14,435 nt of DNA from Streptomyces chattanoogensis (GCF_001294335.1 NZ_LGKG01000192.1:1-14435), one strand, 5' to 3'. Numbered from the stretch's first letter, positions 1 through 6,704 are shown. Program-made: numbers and translations. Notes: generated by a model not told the origin, from the sequence alone.

Positions 1-116
1 CGCCGGTCAGCGTCACGGCCAGCGGGATTCCGGTGGCATCGCAGATCACGTGGTGCTTGGAGCCCGGCCGTCCCCGGTCGACCGGGCTCCGTCCGGTTTG
101 GGGCCGCCCTTGAGAG
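1..116. repeat. Terminal inverted repeat of the window, left copy (IS transposase segment)
   Basis: Bases 1-116 match the reverse complement of 14320-14435 with one mismatch. The difference is at position 100 (G here; A on the + strand at 14336, where a C would match). The match is exact over 1-99. Both copies are the middle part of the same IS5-family transposase, so this is a dispersed-IS repeat and not a replicon telomere. Confidence 0.95.
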
Positions 117-465
117 CCCGGATGTGGGAGCTGTCGATCACCGCCCGCGACAAGTCCAGGCGGCCTTTGGCCCGCAGTTCGGCCGGCAGTACTTCGTGCA
201 GGCGCTGCCAGACGCCTGCGTTGTTCCAGTCCCGCAGTCTGCGCCAGCACGTCATGCCCGAGCCGAAGCCCAGCTCGGAGGGCAGCCACTCCCACTGGAT
301 GCCGGTGTAGAGGACGAACAGGATGCCGCACAGGATCTTGCGGTCCTCCAGCACCCTCTTCCGGCCGGGACGCCCGTGCTGACACGGCTGGGCCGGCAAC
401 AACGGCTCGATCCTCGACCACAACTCATCGTCAACCAGCCACGGTTGAGGGTTCCGCGCACTCAC
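1..465 (-). CDS. IS5-family transposase, N-terminal half (runs off the left edge)
   Basis: This is a DDE transposase that would catalyse cut-and-paste movement of its own element. The first frame starts at a GTG at 465 and encodes 139 residues. It has the DUF4096-like N-terminal region of IS5-family (IS427-type) transposases: WLVDDELWSRIEPLLP near residue 9, GIQWEWLP near 55, and the first catalytic Asp in AVIDSSHIRA near 110. The first frame closes at 46, but the -1 frame continues to the window edge with the family's conserved text (PVDRGRPGSKHHVICDATG). The full transposase therefore needs a -1 shift near 95-105, where the codons read GGC CCC AAA. Such two-frame organisation is common in this family. 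The catalytic C-terminal half lies outside the window. The element's 5' end should lie between about 466 and 530, but I cannot fix its terminal repeat. An inverted partial copy ends the window. Confidence 0.9.
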
Positions 466-514
466 ACCCGGATAACCGACCCACCCACCCGAAAGACACG
501 GCTACTCACATTGC

Positions 515-805
515 GTGAGAAGCTCTTATCGCACCGTGGGCCTGAGACTCCGAGGGAGCCATCCGAGCTGGGAACCGTTCGACCGGTCGACCACCTACCC
601 TCTGCGCCCGGACCGGATCTACGTCGACAGCGATCCCTCAGGTCGGCCAGTCGATCTCTGGCCGTTGGTCGTGGCCAGTCTCTGCCCGGACTGCCGGACG
701 CGGGAGCTGTTTCTGATCAACCAGGTACGAGACGGGCGAGTGATCCTCCGCAGCTTGGAGGAACACTCCCTTCAGATCCCGTACCGCGCCTCGGAGGGGA
801 CTTGA
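515..805 (+). pseudogene. C-terminal fragment of an unrecognised gene cut by the left IS
   Basis: The frame runs from a GTG at 515 to a TGA at 803-805 (96 residues). The C-terminal half looks like real protein: a hydrophobic strand PLVVASL, a CPDC pair, then RELFLINQV and a regular tail ending in SLQIPYRASEGT. It begins within tens of bases of the inferred end of the IS5-family element, has no ribosome-binding site at the GTG, and its first residues are low-complexity. I read it as the 3' end of a longer gene whose 5' part was removed when the IS inserted or recombined. I do not recognise the family. One CPDC pair alone is not enough to claim a zinc site. It could also be a small intact gene. 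Confidence 0.5.
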
Positions 806-860
806 CCTCCTACCCCAGCGGACTGATCACAGTTCTGGCTCACTCTCATGGTTCGGCATA

Positions 861-876
861 CTGCGCTTCAGCGCAG
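861..876. terminator. Possible hairpin terminator
   Basis: CTGCGC, loop TTCA, GCGCAG: a perfect 6-bp stem with a tetraloop, about 55 bases after the stop of the 515-805 frame. There is no T tract, as is usual in high-GC actinomycetes. It is short enough to occur by chance. Confidence 0.3.
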
Positions 877-1310
877 GAACCCCGCGCTTGTCGCGAAGCG
901 TGAGGAGTATTGCCGCTACTGCCGGGGCACTGCGAGGCTCATAGAAAGAAGCCACACCCAACTGAGACAGGCTGGTCAGGGCCTCGGACGCCAACACCCG
1001 ATGGGGTGATGCGACCACTGCCATGGCGTTCCGGGGCGAAGGCCGGCCACGTTCGAGAGACCGAGCAGCGTGGCCACGGCATGAGACAGCCCAAGAACCA
1101 ACCGGTAACGGGCGCGCGTTTGACCACCGGCGACGAGACCCTACAACAACGAAGCCGGTCGTGCTGGCTTGAGCTGACCTGCGTGGACTGGGTTGGTTGG
1201 CAAAGGATCTTTGAGTGATTCCCAGCTCACTCTCCGATCACCCGAATGGCGGACGTCGAGAGGGCGGACAGCTCGCGTGGTGAGTTCCTGGGAAAGAGTC
1301 CGCAAAACAC
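877..1310. other. Stretch without a supportable gene
   Basis: Open frames exist on both strands (for example 910-1218 plus and 827-1024 minus). Their translations are rich in Arg, Pro, His and Trp, have no recognisable motif, and no frame has a convincing ribosome-binding site. I see no RNA gene or IS end here. Confidence 0.4.
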
Positions 1311-1325
1311 GTTGTGAGGAGCGTC

Positions 1326-1511
1326 ATGGGTATCAAAGACCAGTTCCAGGACAAGGCCAACGAGTTGAAGGAGCAAGCGCAGAAGGCCATGGGTGCCGCC
1401 CCGGATGAAGCTTCGGACCGAGGTCAGCAGGCCAAGCCCGAAGACGACGTGGTGGACGCCGAGATCGTCGACGATGAGAAGCCCGGGGACGCCAAGGGTG
1501 GTGCGGCGTGA
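1326..1511 (+). CDS. 61-residue protein with a DnaK-like acidic tail
   Basis: The ATG at 1326 has GAGGAG eight bases upstream. A GTG at 1314 is also in frame but lies on top of that site. The first half (MGIKDQFQDKANELKEQAQK) is charged and helical and resembles the many small stress-type helical proteins of actinomycetes. The second half contains DDVVDAEIVDDEKP followed by KGGAA, which I recognise as the extreme C-terminal tail of Streptomyces DnaK. The stop overlaps a GTG whose first codons read MTEET, the usual start of Streptomyces GrpE, and in these bacteria grpE directly follows dnaK. The ORF therefore looks like a chimera in which a small helical N-terminus has replaced the DnaK body upstream of the dnaK-grpE junction. 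Whether it is expressed is unknown. Confidence 0.6.
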   Translation: MGIKDQFQDKANELKEQAQKAMGAAPDEASDRGQQAKPEDDVVDAEIVDDEKPGDAKGGAA

Positions 1512-1540
1512 CGGAGGAGACCTTCAGCTCCGATGCCTGA
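1508..1540 (+). pseudogene. Relic of a grpE start (MTEET...), stops after 10 codons
   Basis: The GTG at 1508 overlaps the preceding TGA. It reads MTEETFSSDA and stops at 1538-1540. MTEET is the usual beginning of Streptomyces GrpE, and the overlapping stop/start arrangement is the one expected at a dnaK-grpE junction. Similarity ends after about five codons, so this is a boundary of homology and not a working gene. The assignment leans on the DnaK-like tail just before it. Confidence 0.45.
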
Positions 1541-2152
1541 GGTTTGCGCTGTGTGTGAGCAGTGCCCCATTCGCTGGAGCGCTCCTCACGCACAGCGTGG
1601 TTCGCTGACAAGAAAGCCGAAACGACTGGGTTCGCTGTCAACCGCCTCGATTGGATGACAGAGGACAACTGGCAAAAAGTGGATGGATCCGCCCCAGCGC
1701 TCGGGCTGGGCATGCCACGCTCCGCCGTGTGCCCGACACCGCTCTCGCTCCCAACGCCACAGTCAGCCCGCCACATTCCGCAGCGCCAACTTCCTCCTGA
1801 GCCTGGCGACCACGGACGGCCTGCCCGTCATTGCACGTGGGCAGAGAGACGAGCAGGACCGCCGATACCCCGGCGGACCCGTGAGAGGGGAGAAGAAGGC
1901 ACAGGCCGGGCAATGAGCGGGATCGTTGACGAAGCCGGCCAACCATCCCGCTCAGCATCGATGAGACTGGGCGCCGGACTTGGCCCGTACGGCCAACTCG
2001 CACGCTCAGCCGGCTAAGTGCCGAGCAGGTGATTCAACGGCGCAGGCGGAGTCCTTCAGGAGCCACTGTCGGACTCGGCTTGCGCCGAGCATGCCGACGA
2101 GCAGCCGACCTGCGGAAATGGCCGGGCCAGCCCTCGTTGGCCAGTTGGGTGC
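1541..2152. other. Stretch without a supportable gene
   Basis: Long open frames (1562-2017 plus, 1638-2003 minus) are typical of high-GC noncoding or degenerate sequence. Their translations lack hydrophobic cores, conserved motifs and good start signals. A short inverted repeat (ACCGCC, CTA, GGCGGT at 2155-2169) sits at the end of the next gene and overlaps its last codons. Confidence 0.4.
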
Positions 2153-2839
2153 TCACCGCCCTAGGCGGTCTAGCCGACGTTCGGACAGGGGCATACGGCG
2201 CAAAACCTTCCGCCATGATGTATGGCCGAGCCGGTGCGAACCGCCAACGACGGTCAGGAGCCGGTCGACGGCCGCGAGCGCCGTCGGGTGCTCGGCATCC
2301 GGGAGCTGCGCCGTGCGCATCTTCCCAAGCAGCCCATCGTGCTCATCGCCCGCCTTGATTGCCCGGGCCTGGTGGTTGGCCATGACGAAGTCCAGCTTCG
2401 GCTCATCCATGAGCCCGGACGTCGGGGCCAGCGCGGCGTCCTCCCCTTTCGCGAGCGCTTCGCGGCTCCGCAGCCACGTTGGGCCGATGTCCTCGGCCAG
2501 TTCGATCCGCCACTGGCCGACAAGGACAACGAGCGCGGCGACGACCTTGCGCTGACGGCGCGGCGGAAGCTTCCGTGCGAGACCGACTGCCTTCGCCGCA
2601 AAGTCGACCAACGGCTGCCCGGTAAAGGGATCGGACACGTACGTCGAGTTGCGGTCCAGCTCCTGGCGGGCGTGGACGACGTCGGCACGCAGGTCCACCA
2701 CCAGGGCGCGCAGATCCGCCTCGGCGCCGGCCTGGAGCTTGCCGTTCTCCTGGCGACGCGCGAGCAGCGGGGCAACGAAGAGGCCGAGGATGATGGTGGC
2801 TACCGCGGCGATCGGGAACCATGACGGCACACTGGTCAC
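2153..2839 (-). CDS. Membrane-anchored protein of unknown function
   Basis: I chose the GTG at 2839 because a GGAG lies about eight bases upstream; the frame stays open to 2893. The 228-residue product has a single N-terminal membrane segment (about residues 7-25, FPIAAVATIILGLFVAPLLA) followed by positive charges. This predicts an N-out or tail-in anchor with the rest in the cytoplasm. Residues 35-60 (GAEADLRALVVDLRADVV) form a likely amphipathic or coiled-coil helix. The body is helical and charged, with PPRRQRKVVAALVVLVGQW near the middle, and it ends in basic residues. I recognise no catalytic motif. It is not in an obvious operon: the next gene on this strand is the glycine-rich protein, whose stop is 278 bases upstream. 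Regular amphipathic composition and a clear start make it a real gene, probably lineage-specific. Confidence 0.65.
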   Translation of the reverse strand: MTSVPSWFPIAAVATIILGLFVAPLLARRQENGKLQAGAEADLRALVVDLRADVVHARQELDRNSTYVSDPFTGQPLVDFAAKAVGLARKLPPRRQRKVVAALVVLVGQWRIELAEDIGPTWLRSREALAKGEDAALAPTSGLMDEPKLDFVMANHQARAIKAGDEHDGLLGKMRTAQLPDAEHPTALAAVDRLLTVVGGSHRLGHTSWRKVLRRMPLSERRLDRLGR

Positions 2840-3116
2840 GCAGGGAACTCCGCAAAGCTGAAGACAGGCGGCGCGGGGCACGCGACGGATCAAGTGAATG
2901 CGCCAACCGCCCCTGCCGTCAACGAATTCCCACGGCGCTACAGCAGCGGCTGCCCGGCCGGTCCTTGCTGTACTGCAAGTCGCCGGGAAAGGGCCGCTGC
3001 GCAGCGTGACCGCGCCTACGGCAAGACGGGCGCCCCCTCACGGTCCGGATCAGGCATGCGAATTGGTGATCTGCCCTGGAGGAAGCGGTGTTGCGCTCAG
3101 CAGGTCGGCCTTGTGT
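2840..3116. other. Intergenic, no gene seen
   Basis: This is the gap between two minus-strand genes. It contains a perfect 12-bp palindrome, CGCTGCGCAGCG (2995-3006), of unknown meaning. No strong terminator is visible for the glycine-rich gene upstream on the minus strand. Confidence 0.35.
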
Positions 3117-4175
3117 TCACCAGGACAGCAGGGCGCAGCCGTTGCCGCCGGATCCGCCCGCGCCGCCGGAGTCGCTTCCCCCGCCAGTCCTTTGGCCGTC
3201 GGTGCCGCCGGAGGCGCCCTTGCCGCCGGCGCCGCCGGCGCCTCCGCCGCCCCCACCGCCTCCAAAGCCACTGCACTGCGCGGGGATGGGCGGAGCGTAG
3301 GGGTTGCCAGGGCTGACACCGGCGCCGCCTTGGTTGACGCCGCTGTACCCAGCACCGTCACCGCCTCGATCGCCCGGGGCCCCGCTACCACTCTTCCCCC
3401 TGCAATTAGCCCCGTATACGTCGACGCCCAGGCCACTTCCGCCGGCGCCGCCGTGGGTAACACCGTCGCTGGAGCTCTGTCCGGCGCCGCCGTTGCCTCC
3501 GCCGCTGTAACCTTCGCCGCCCTTGCCCGCCGCACCCTTCGTACCAGGGCTGCCGGGGCTGCTGCCGCCGCCTGCGCCCCCTCCTGTACCGGTCTGATCG
3601 CCGACGCCGGGGGCGCCGCCTCCGCCGCCGGCACCGATGCCGCCTCCGTATGCGGTGGCCAGCTCGGTGCCGTCAGGGGTTTTGATCCTGGTCAGGCCGC
3701 CGACGCGTGGCGCCGACGCTCCGCCTCCGCCGCCCCGGACACCGTTGTGGCCTCCGCCGCCGCCCGAGCCACCGGCACCTACCATGACGGTCAGCGACTT
3801 GATGCTGGACACATCGATCACGCAGCTGTACACGTAGCCTCCGCTGCCGCCTCCGCCGCCGGCCCCGCCGGCGCCTCCCCCGATGTCGGAGGAACCATTG
3901 CCGCCGGTCTGCCCCCAGCCGCCGGCCCCGCCGCCGCCACCACCGGCGCCGACGAGGTTGACGGTGACCTCGGTGACGCCCTGCGGCATGGTGCAGGTGT
4001 AGGTGCCAGGAGTGGTGTAGGTCTTGGCGCAGTCAGCGGCGTACGCCGGGGTCTGCCCCAGGGGCACCAGCAGTGCACCGGCCATCGCGATGGTTGCCAC
4101 GGCTGAGACGACCGGACGGGCAAATCTCGTGCCGCCGGGGATGTCAGGGATTGGTGTCGCATGCTGAGGCGCCAT
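3117..4175 (-). CDS. Secreted glycine-rich protein
   Basis: The ATG at 4175 has AGGAGAGAG just upstream, which fixes the start. The product is 352 residues. Residues 1-46 form a Sec-type signal peptide: basic region around 17-20, hydrophobic core SAVATIAMAGALLVPLG, and a likely cut after AYA. The mature part opens with TYTTPGTYTC and PQGVTEVTVNLVGAGGGGGG, the beginning typical of bacterial glycine-rich (Gly_rich_2-type) extracellular proteins. Long glycine blocks are then interleaved with short beta-type segments (YVYSCVIDVSSIKSLTVMVGAGG, GGLTRIKTPDGTELATAYGGG). Six cysteines (about residues 49, 61 and four further on, the last in NGCALLSW) could form three disulfides. The role is unknown; cell-surface or matrix structure is the usual guess. 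The antisense strand is open over most of this gene because of GGN codons, and that reading is a shadow. Confidence 0.85.
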   Translation of the reverse strand: MAPQHATPIPDIPGGTRFARPVVSAVATIAMAGALLVPLGQTPAYAADCAKTYTTPGTYTCTMPQGVTEVTVNLVGAGGGGGGAGGWGQTGGNGSSDIGGGAGGAGGGGGSGGYVYSCVIDVSSIKSLTVMVGAGGSGGGGGHNGVRGGGGGASAPRVGGLTRIKTPDGTELATAYGGGIGAGGGGGAPGVGDQTGTGGGAGGGSSPGSPGTKGAAGKGGEGYSGGGNGGAGQSSSDGVTHGGAGGSGLGVDVYGANCRGKSGSGAPGDRGGDGAGYSGVNQGGAGVSPGNPYAPPIPAQCSGFGGGGGGGGAGGAGGKGASGGTDGQRTGGGSDSGGAGGSGGNGCALLSW

Positions 4176-4185
4176 GATCTCTCTC
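4163..4185 (-). promoter_or_regulatory. Ribosome-binding site and start of the glycine-rich gene
   Basis: Read on the minus strand, CCAGGAGAGAGATC precedes the ATG at 4175-4173. The purine run is an excellent Shine-Dalgarno match and rules out the longer frame that stays open to 4301. Confidence 0.6.
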
Positions 4186-4700
4186 CTGGGGTCGGTGATG
4201 TTGTCGTGCGGTGCCGGAAACCGCTGGTCCGGCCCGGACGGCCGGTGCTCGCGGCGCCGAGCCCGCCACCAGGGCGGGGTTCTGCGGGCGGGGGACAGCA
4301 AGTTGGTGCAGAGAAAGCGAGGCCCACCTCACCTGGACCATGAGGCCGTGGTCGGCCGCAGACGCCGGATGGGATGGGACAAGGCAAGCCTCCCGGATGC
4401 AAGAGGGAGGACTGGCTCATGGGAGACGGTCAGGACCGGTGCAGGCTCCCCTGCCTCAAATGCGAAAAACGGCTCACCGGCTCAACCACTCTTGCGAGTG
4501 GTCAGTTTCCGGCCATAGCTCCCGTTGGATCCATGCGGTGCCGCTGCCGGGCTCGTGGATACAGGCCATGCCCAGGGCGGGTTCCAGGCCATCGACGTGG
4601 GCGCGGGTGGTGCGGCCAGTTGAGGTGCCCAGGGGAACCGCAGGTCGAAGTAGGCGTCGCCCTCCAGCACGGGGCCGATGTTCGTGCGGGTGGCGACACA
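4186..4700. other. Mostly uninterpretable; possible degenerate coding remnant at 4474-4707 (minus)
   Basis: There is no gene I can support. On the minus strand, two overlapping frames each carry a protein-like stretch: one reads VLEGDAYFDLRFPWAP, the other VDGLEPALGMACIHEPGSG and then AWIQRELWPETDH. Joined by a single shift near 4620-4640 they could be one decayed gene, but I recognise no family. A hairpin (CCTCCC, 10-base loop, GGGAGG; 4389-4410) is present without further context. Confidence 0.3.
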
Positions 4701-4701
4701 C

Positions 4702-4738
4702 CGCCACCTATCGCGCTCGGCTCGCCACCTATCGCGCT
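4702..4738. repeat. Two direct copies of CGCCACCTATCGCGCT, 21 bp apart
   Basis: Copies at 4702-4717 and 4723-4738 are identical over 16 bases, separated by a 5-base spacer. The 21-bp period is two helical turns, which would place both on the same DNA face. They lie about 200 bp upstream of the small secreted-protein gene on the plus strand. A tandem operator is one reading; a chance local duplication is another. Confidence 0.6.
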
Positions 4739-4936
4739 AATCCGCAACTGAACCGACCACAGAAGTGTGACTGATTCTCAATCGGAGGTGGACTGCCCGA
4801 CGTTATGAAGAGGATGGTGCTGCACCGAAGATGCGGCGAAGCCGTGCCCAGCGAGAGGCCCCCGGGGCGATGCCCGGGCCCTGCGGAAGCGGGGTGTCCT
4901 CGCGCGAACCAACTAGGCCAAACGAAAGGGTCGTTC

Positions 4937-5134
4937 ATGCGACGCATCGCTGTCCTCGCACTCGGAGTTGCCGCATTCATCGGCGTTCTCGCTACGCCCG
5001 CCAGCGCCGTTCCAGACCCCGTTGGGACGATCACCTGTCTCGCCGAGTCCGCCGGTGACGTCACCTCTCTCGTGGACCCCGCCAGCCCCGGCGTCCCTAG
5101 CGAAATCCCCGGCTCTAACTGCCTGGCACCCTGA
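4937..5134 (+). CDS. Small secreted protein with two cysteines
   Basis: The ATG at 4937 has GAAAGGG at 4924-4930, a correctly spaced ribosome-binding site. The open frame continues upstream to 4805, but that part is arginine/proline-rich and unconvincing. The 65-residue product begins with a classical signal peptide (MRRIAVLALGVAAFIGVLATPASA, cleavage expected after residue 24). The mature peptide is about 41 residues, with Cys34 and Cys62 positioned for a single disulfide and a C-terminal NCLAP. I recall short Streptomyces exported peptides of this type; none with a known role. It is convergent with the HNH gene, whose ancestral stop is only 44 bases away. A repeat pair at 4702-4738 may be regulatory. 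Confidence 0.75.
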   Translation: MRRIAVLALGVAAFIGVLATPASAVPDPVGTITCLAESAGDVTSLVDPASPGVPSEIPGSNCLAP

Positions 5135-5177
5135 CCTGACAAGAGCCAGGGACAGGCGAACGCAAACCGCCACCCCA

Positions 5178-5527
5178 TCACAACTCGCCAGGGTGCGGCC
5201 TCTCCGCCCGCTTCCGCGACGGACGCCGTCCCTGGCCGCCGCACTCTCCGCGCTGGACGTCCGCGCGTGATGCCACCGGCACAACGCCTGAAGGTTCGCC
5301 GGGTCATGATCGCCCCCAGGGACGATGTGGTCCACGTCAGTGGCCGGTGCCGCGCACCGCGCCCCCGCGTGCCCGCGTGCCCGCGTGCCCGCGTCCCGCA
5401 GGATGGCCACGCACTGGACGCCGTCGCGCTTCAACACGGACAGGCGACTGAGCGGCCAGTCCGCCGGTAGGCGCGAACGCCGGTTGCCGCTATGCCAGGC
5501 CAGAAGACACACCTCTTTCCAGGACAT
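5178..5527 (-). pseudogene. HNH endonuclease, C-terminus frameshifted
   Basis: The minus-strand frame from the ATG at 5527 encodes an actinobacterial/phage-type HNH nuclease: NRRSRLPADWP, a VLKRDGVQC strand, then ATDVDHIVPGGDHDPANLQALC and WHHAR. It contains the catalytic DH pair, the Asn and the closing His-His. Family members normally end shortly afterwards in a HPG motif. Here the open frame instead runs on to 4913 through the opposite-strand secreted gene, whereas the neighbouring frame reads ERPHPGEL and stops at 5178. A one- or two-base indel near 5230-5245 therefore separates the catalytic part from its true end. All catalytic residues precede the shift, so a longer active product is possible, as is a sequencing error. 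The ribosome-binding site is weak. An 8-bp repeat array (5364-5394) has expanded the segment before ATDVDH. Confidence 0.75.
5364..5394. repeat. Tandem 8-bp repeat CCCGCGTG, 3.9 copies, inside the HNH gene
   Basis: Copies start at 5364, 5372 and 5380, and a seven-base partial copy fills 5388-5394. On the coding strand they encode the Arg/Ala/Gly/His-rich insertion TRARGHAGAR just before the catalytic ATDVDH. Eight is not a multiple of three, so gain or loss of one unit shifts the frame of the nuclease. Confidence 0.85.
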
Positions 5528-5625
5528 TGCGGGTCAGCAGTGCCCGCACCTTGATTTCCAGGGGAGCAATGTCAGAGAAGGCCTGTCCCGCGCCACCGTG
5601 GTTCGCGTATCGGGCCGGGCACGGG

Positions 5626-5660
5626 ACGGGCCCCGGCGGCGCACGGTCGCCGGGGCCCGT
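5626..5660. terminator. Strong hairpin terminator
   Basis: ACGGGCCCCGGCG (5626-5638), a 9-base loop, and CGCCGGGGCCCGT (5648-5660) form a perfect 13-bp GC-rich stem. It lies 13 bases beyond the stop (5674) of the minus-strand gene. There is no T tract, but the stability is high. It supports the view that 5674 is an authentic gene end. Confidence 0.75.
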
Positions 5661-5673
5661 GAGGGCGGATAGG

Positions 5674-5961
5674 TCAGCTGACCCAGGTGGCGGGGAGGCT
5701 GGTGTAGCCGCCGTGGGCGAGGATCCTGCCGTCGTAGATGACCTTGTTGCCCTGGGTGCAATCGATGATGACCAGGCGGTCGCCCTTGAAGACCCGAAGG
5801 GGGCCGCCGTCGAAGATGACGTCGTCGATGTCCTCAGCCATTTCCGCATGGAGTCGCGAGTAGGTGCCGTACTCGGCGATCTTGCCGTGGTAGCGGATGC
5901 TGCTGTTCGCGGTGTTGATCACGATCAGTTGCCCGCCACGGTACAGATCGGGACGACCCAC
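5674..5961 (-). pseudogene. C-terminal part of a beta-repeat protein
   Basis: The open frame from a GTG at 5961 gives 95 residues. Two related blocks are visible: GGQLIVINTANSSIRYHGKI followed by AEYGTYSRL, and KGDRLVIIDCTQGNKVIYDG followed by RILAHGGYTSLPATW. Alignment of LIVIN/LVIID, HGKI/DGRI and the Gly-Tyr-Thr ends indicates an internal duplication of about 35-40 residues, probably beta hairpins. The final WVS is followed by a strong terminator. The GTG and first residues lie inside sequence that reads in another frame as an M14 carboxypeptidase fragment. The present start is therefore probably not native, and this is the 3' end of a larger, perhaps secreted gene. A deletion joining the two parts of one protease gene is possible but unproven. 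Confidence 0.55.
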
Positions 5962-6087
5962 ATCTCGGTGGAGTCCATCAGCGCGGTAACGTCGGGGTCC
6001 TTGCCGTATTCGTTGGTCAGGGTGTCGATCCAGTGCCAGGGGACCTCACCCGTGGTGAGCTCCCGTGCGTGGATCTGGCTAACGACC
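5925..6087 (-). pseudogene. Fragment of an M14 zinc carboxypeptidase
   Basis: In this frame the translation reads VVSQIHARELTTGEVPWHWI, then DTLTNEYGKDPDVTALMD, then STEMWVVPI, before stopping at 5925-5927. This is the segment around the first two zinc ligands (the HxxE of IHARE) and the following WVVP strand of M14 carboxypeptidases. The normal NPDG that follows WVVP is missing: the text changes to CTVAGN and stops. There is no start codon, signal peptide, third zinc ligand or catalytic Glu. Only about 47 residues of a domain of roughly 300 remain. The divergent PAP2-like gene begins 45 bases upstream. Confidence 0.65.
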
Positions 6088-6131
6088 CGTCCCAGGCGCA
6101 GCGCCCTGCTCGCCGCCGCAGGAGCAACCGC

Positions 6132-6704
6132 ATGACCATCACCACGGCGGCCAGGGCCGTCACCGACATACTGCAGCCCCGCAACGTTCTGCTGGCCGGC
6201 ATGCTGGGCATCGGCGTCGCAGCCGCTGGCGACTGGACCGGCATCCCTTGGGGTCTGCTCGGCGCGCTGTGTGCTGGCATCATCCCCGCGGCCTACATCG
6301 AGTGGGAGCGTAGGAGGGGCACCTGGGGCGACCGTCACGTGGTGGACCGCACGAAGCGGGCCCCCATCTTCGTGGTCATCCTGGCATCCATCGGCCTCGG
6401 TTCGCTCGCCATGGCCCTTGGACATGCGCCGACCAGCATCCTCATCGCGATGCTCGCCCTGTGGGCCATGACCATCGGACTCCTGACCATCAACCTGGTC
6501 TGGAAGATCAGCGTGGACAGCGCGGTCGCCTCCGCCGTCGTCGCGATGCTCGCCGTCGTCCACTCCCTGTGGTGGCTGCTCGCCTACATCCTCACCGCAG
6601 CCGTGTGCTGGTCCCGTGTGGCACTGACATACCACACCGTCGCCCAGACGGTGGCTGGCGCATCCCTCGGCGCCGCCACCGCCACGCCATTCCTCCTGGC
6701 CTGA
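6132..6704 (+). CDS. PAP2-superfamily-like integral membrane protein
   Basis: The ATG at 6132 has AGGAG nine bases upstream. The product is 190 residues with five or six hydrophobic segments (about 17-32, 37-55, 78-98, 101-122, 131-157, 170-188). Two short motifs match membrane phosphatidic acid phosphatase-type enzymes. One is K125-I-S-V-D129-S-A-V-A, at the place where the family has K-I-S-x-H. The other is W-S161-R162-x5-H168-T-V-A-Q172, the usual SRxxxxxHxxx(D/Q). The first catalytic His is an Asp here and the Lys-Arg-Pro motif is absent, so phosphatase activity on lipid phosphates is doubtful. It may act as a transporter-like or regulatory relative. It stands alone, with a terminator hairpin after it. 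Confidence 0.65.
   Translation: MTITTAARAVTDILQPRNVLLAGMLGIGVAAAGDWTGIPWGLLGALCAGIIPAAYIEWERRRGTWGDRHVVDRTKRAPIFVVILASIGLGSLAMALGHAPTSILIAMLALWAMTIGLLTINLVWKISVDSAVASAVVAMLAVVHSLWWLLAYILTAAVCWSRVALTYHTVAQTVAGASLGAATATPFLLA

Noticed and set aside
2898..4106. A 402-codon plus-strand frame rich in Ala, Pro and Gly
   Set aside because: It is the antisense shadow of the glycine-rich gene: GGN codons read backwards give open Pro/Ala frames. The minus strand has the signal peptide and ribosome-binding site.
5364..5394. CRISPR-like or iteron array
   Set aside because: The units are contiguous 8-mers without spacers and lie inside the HNH coding frame.
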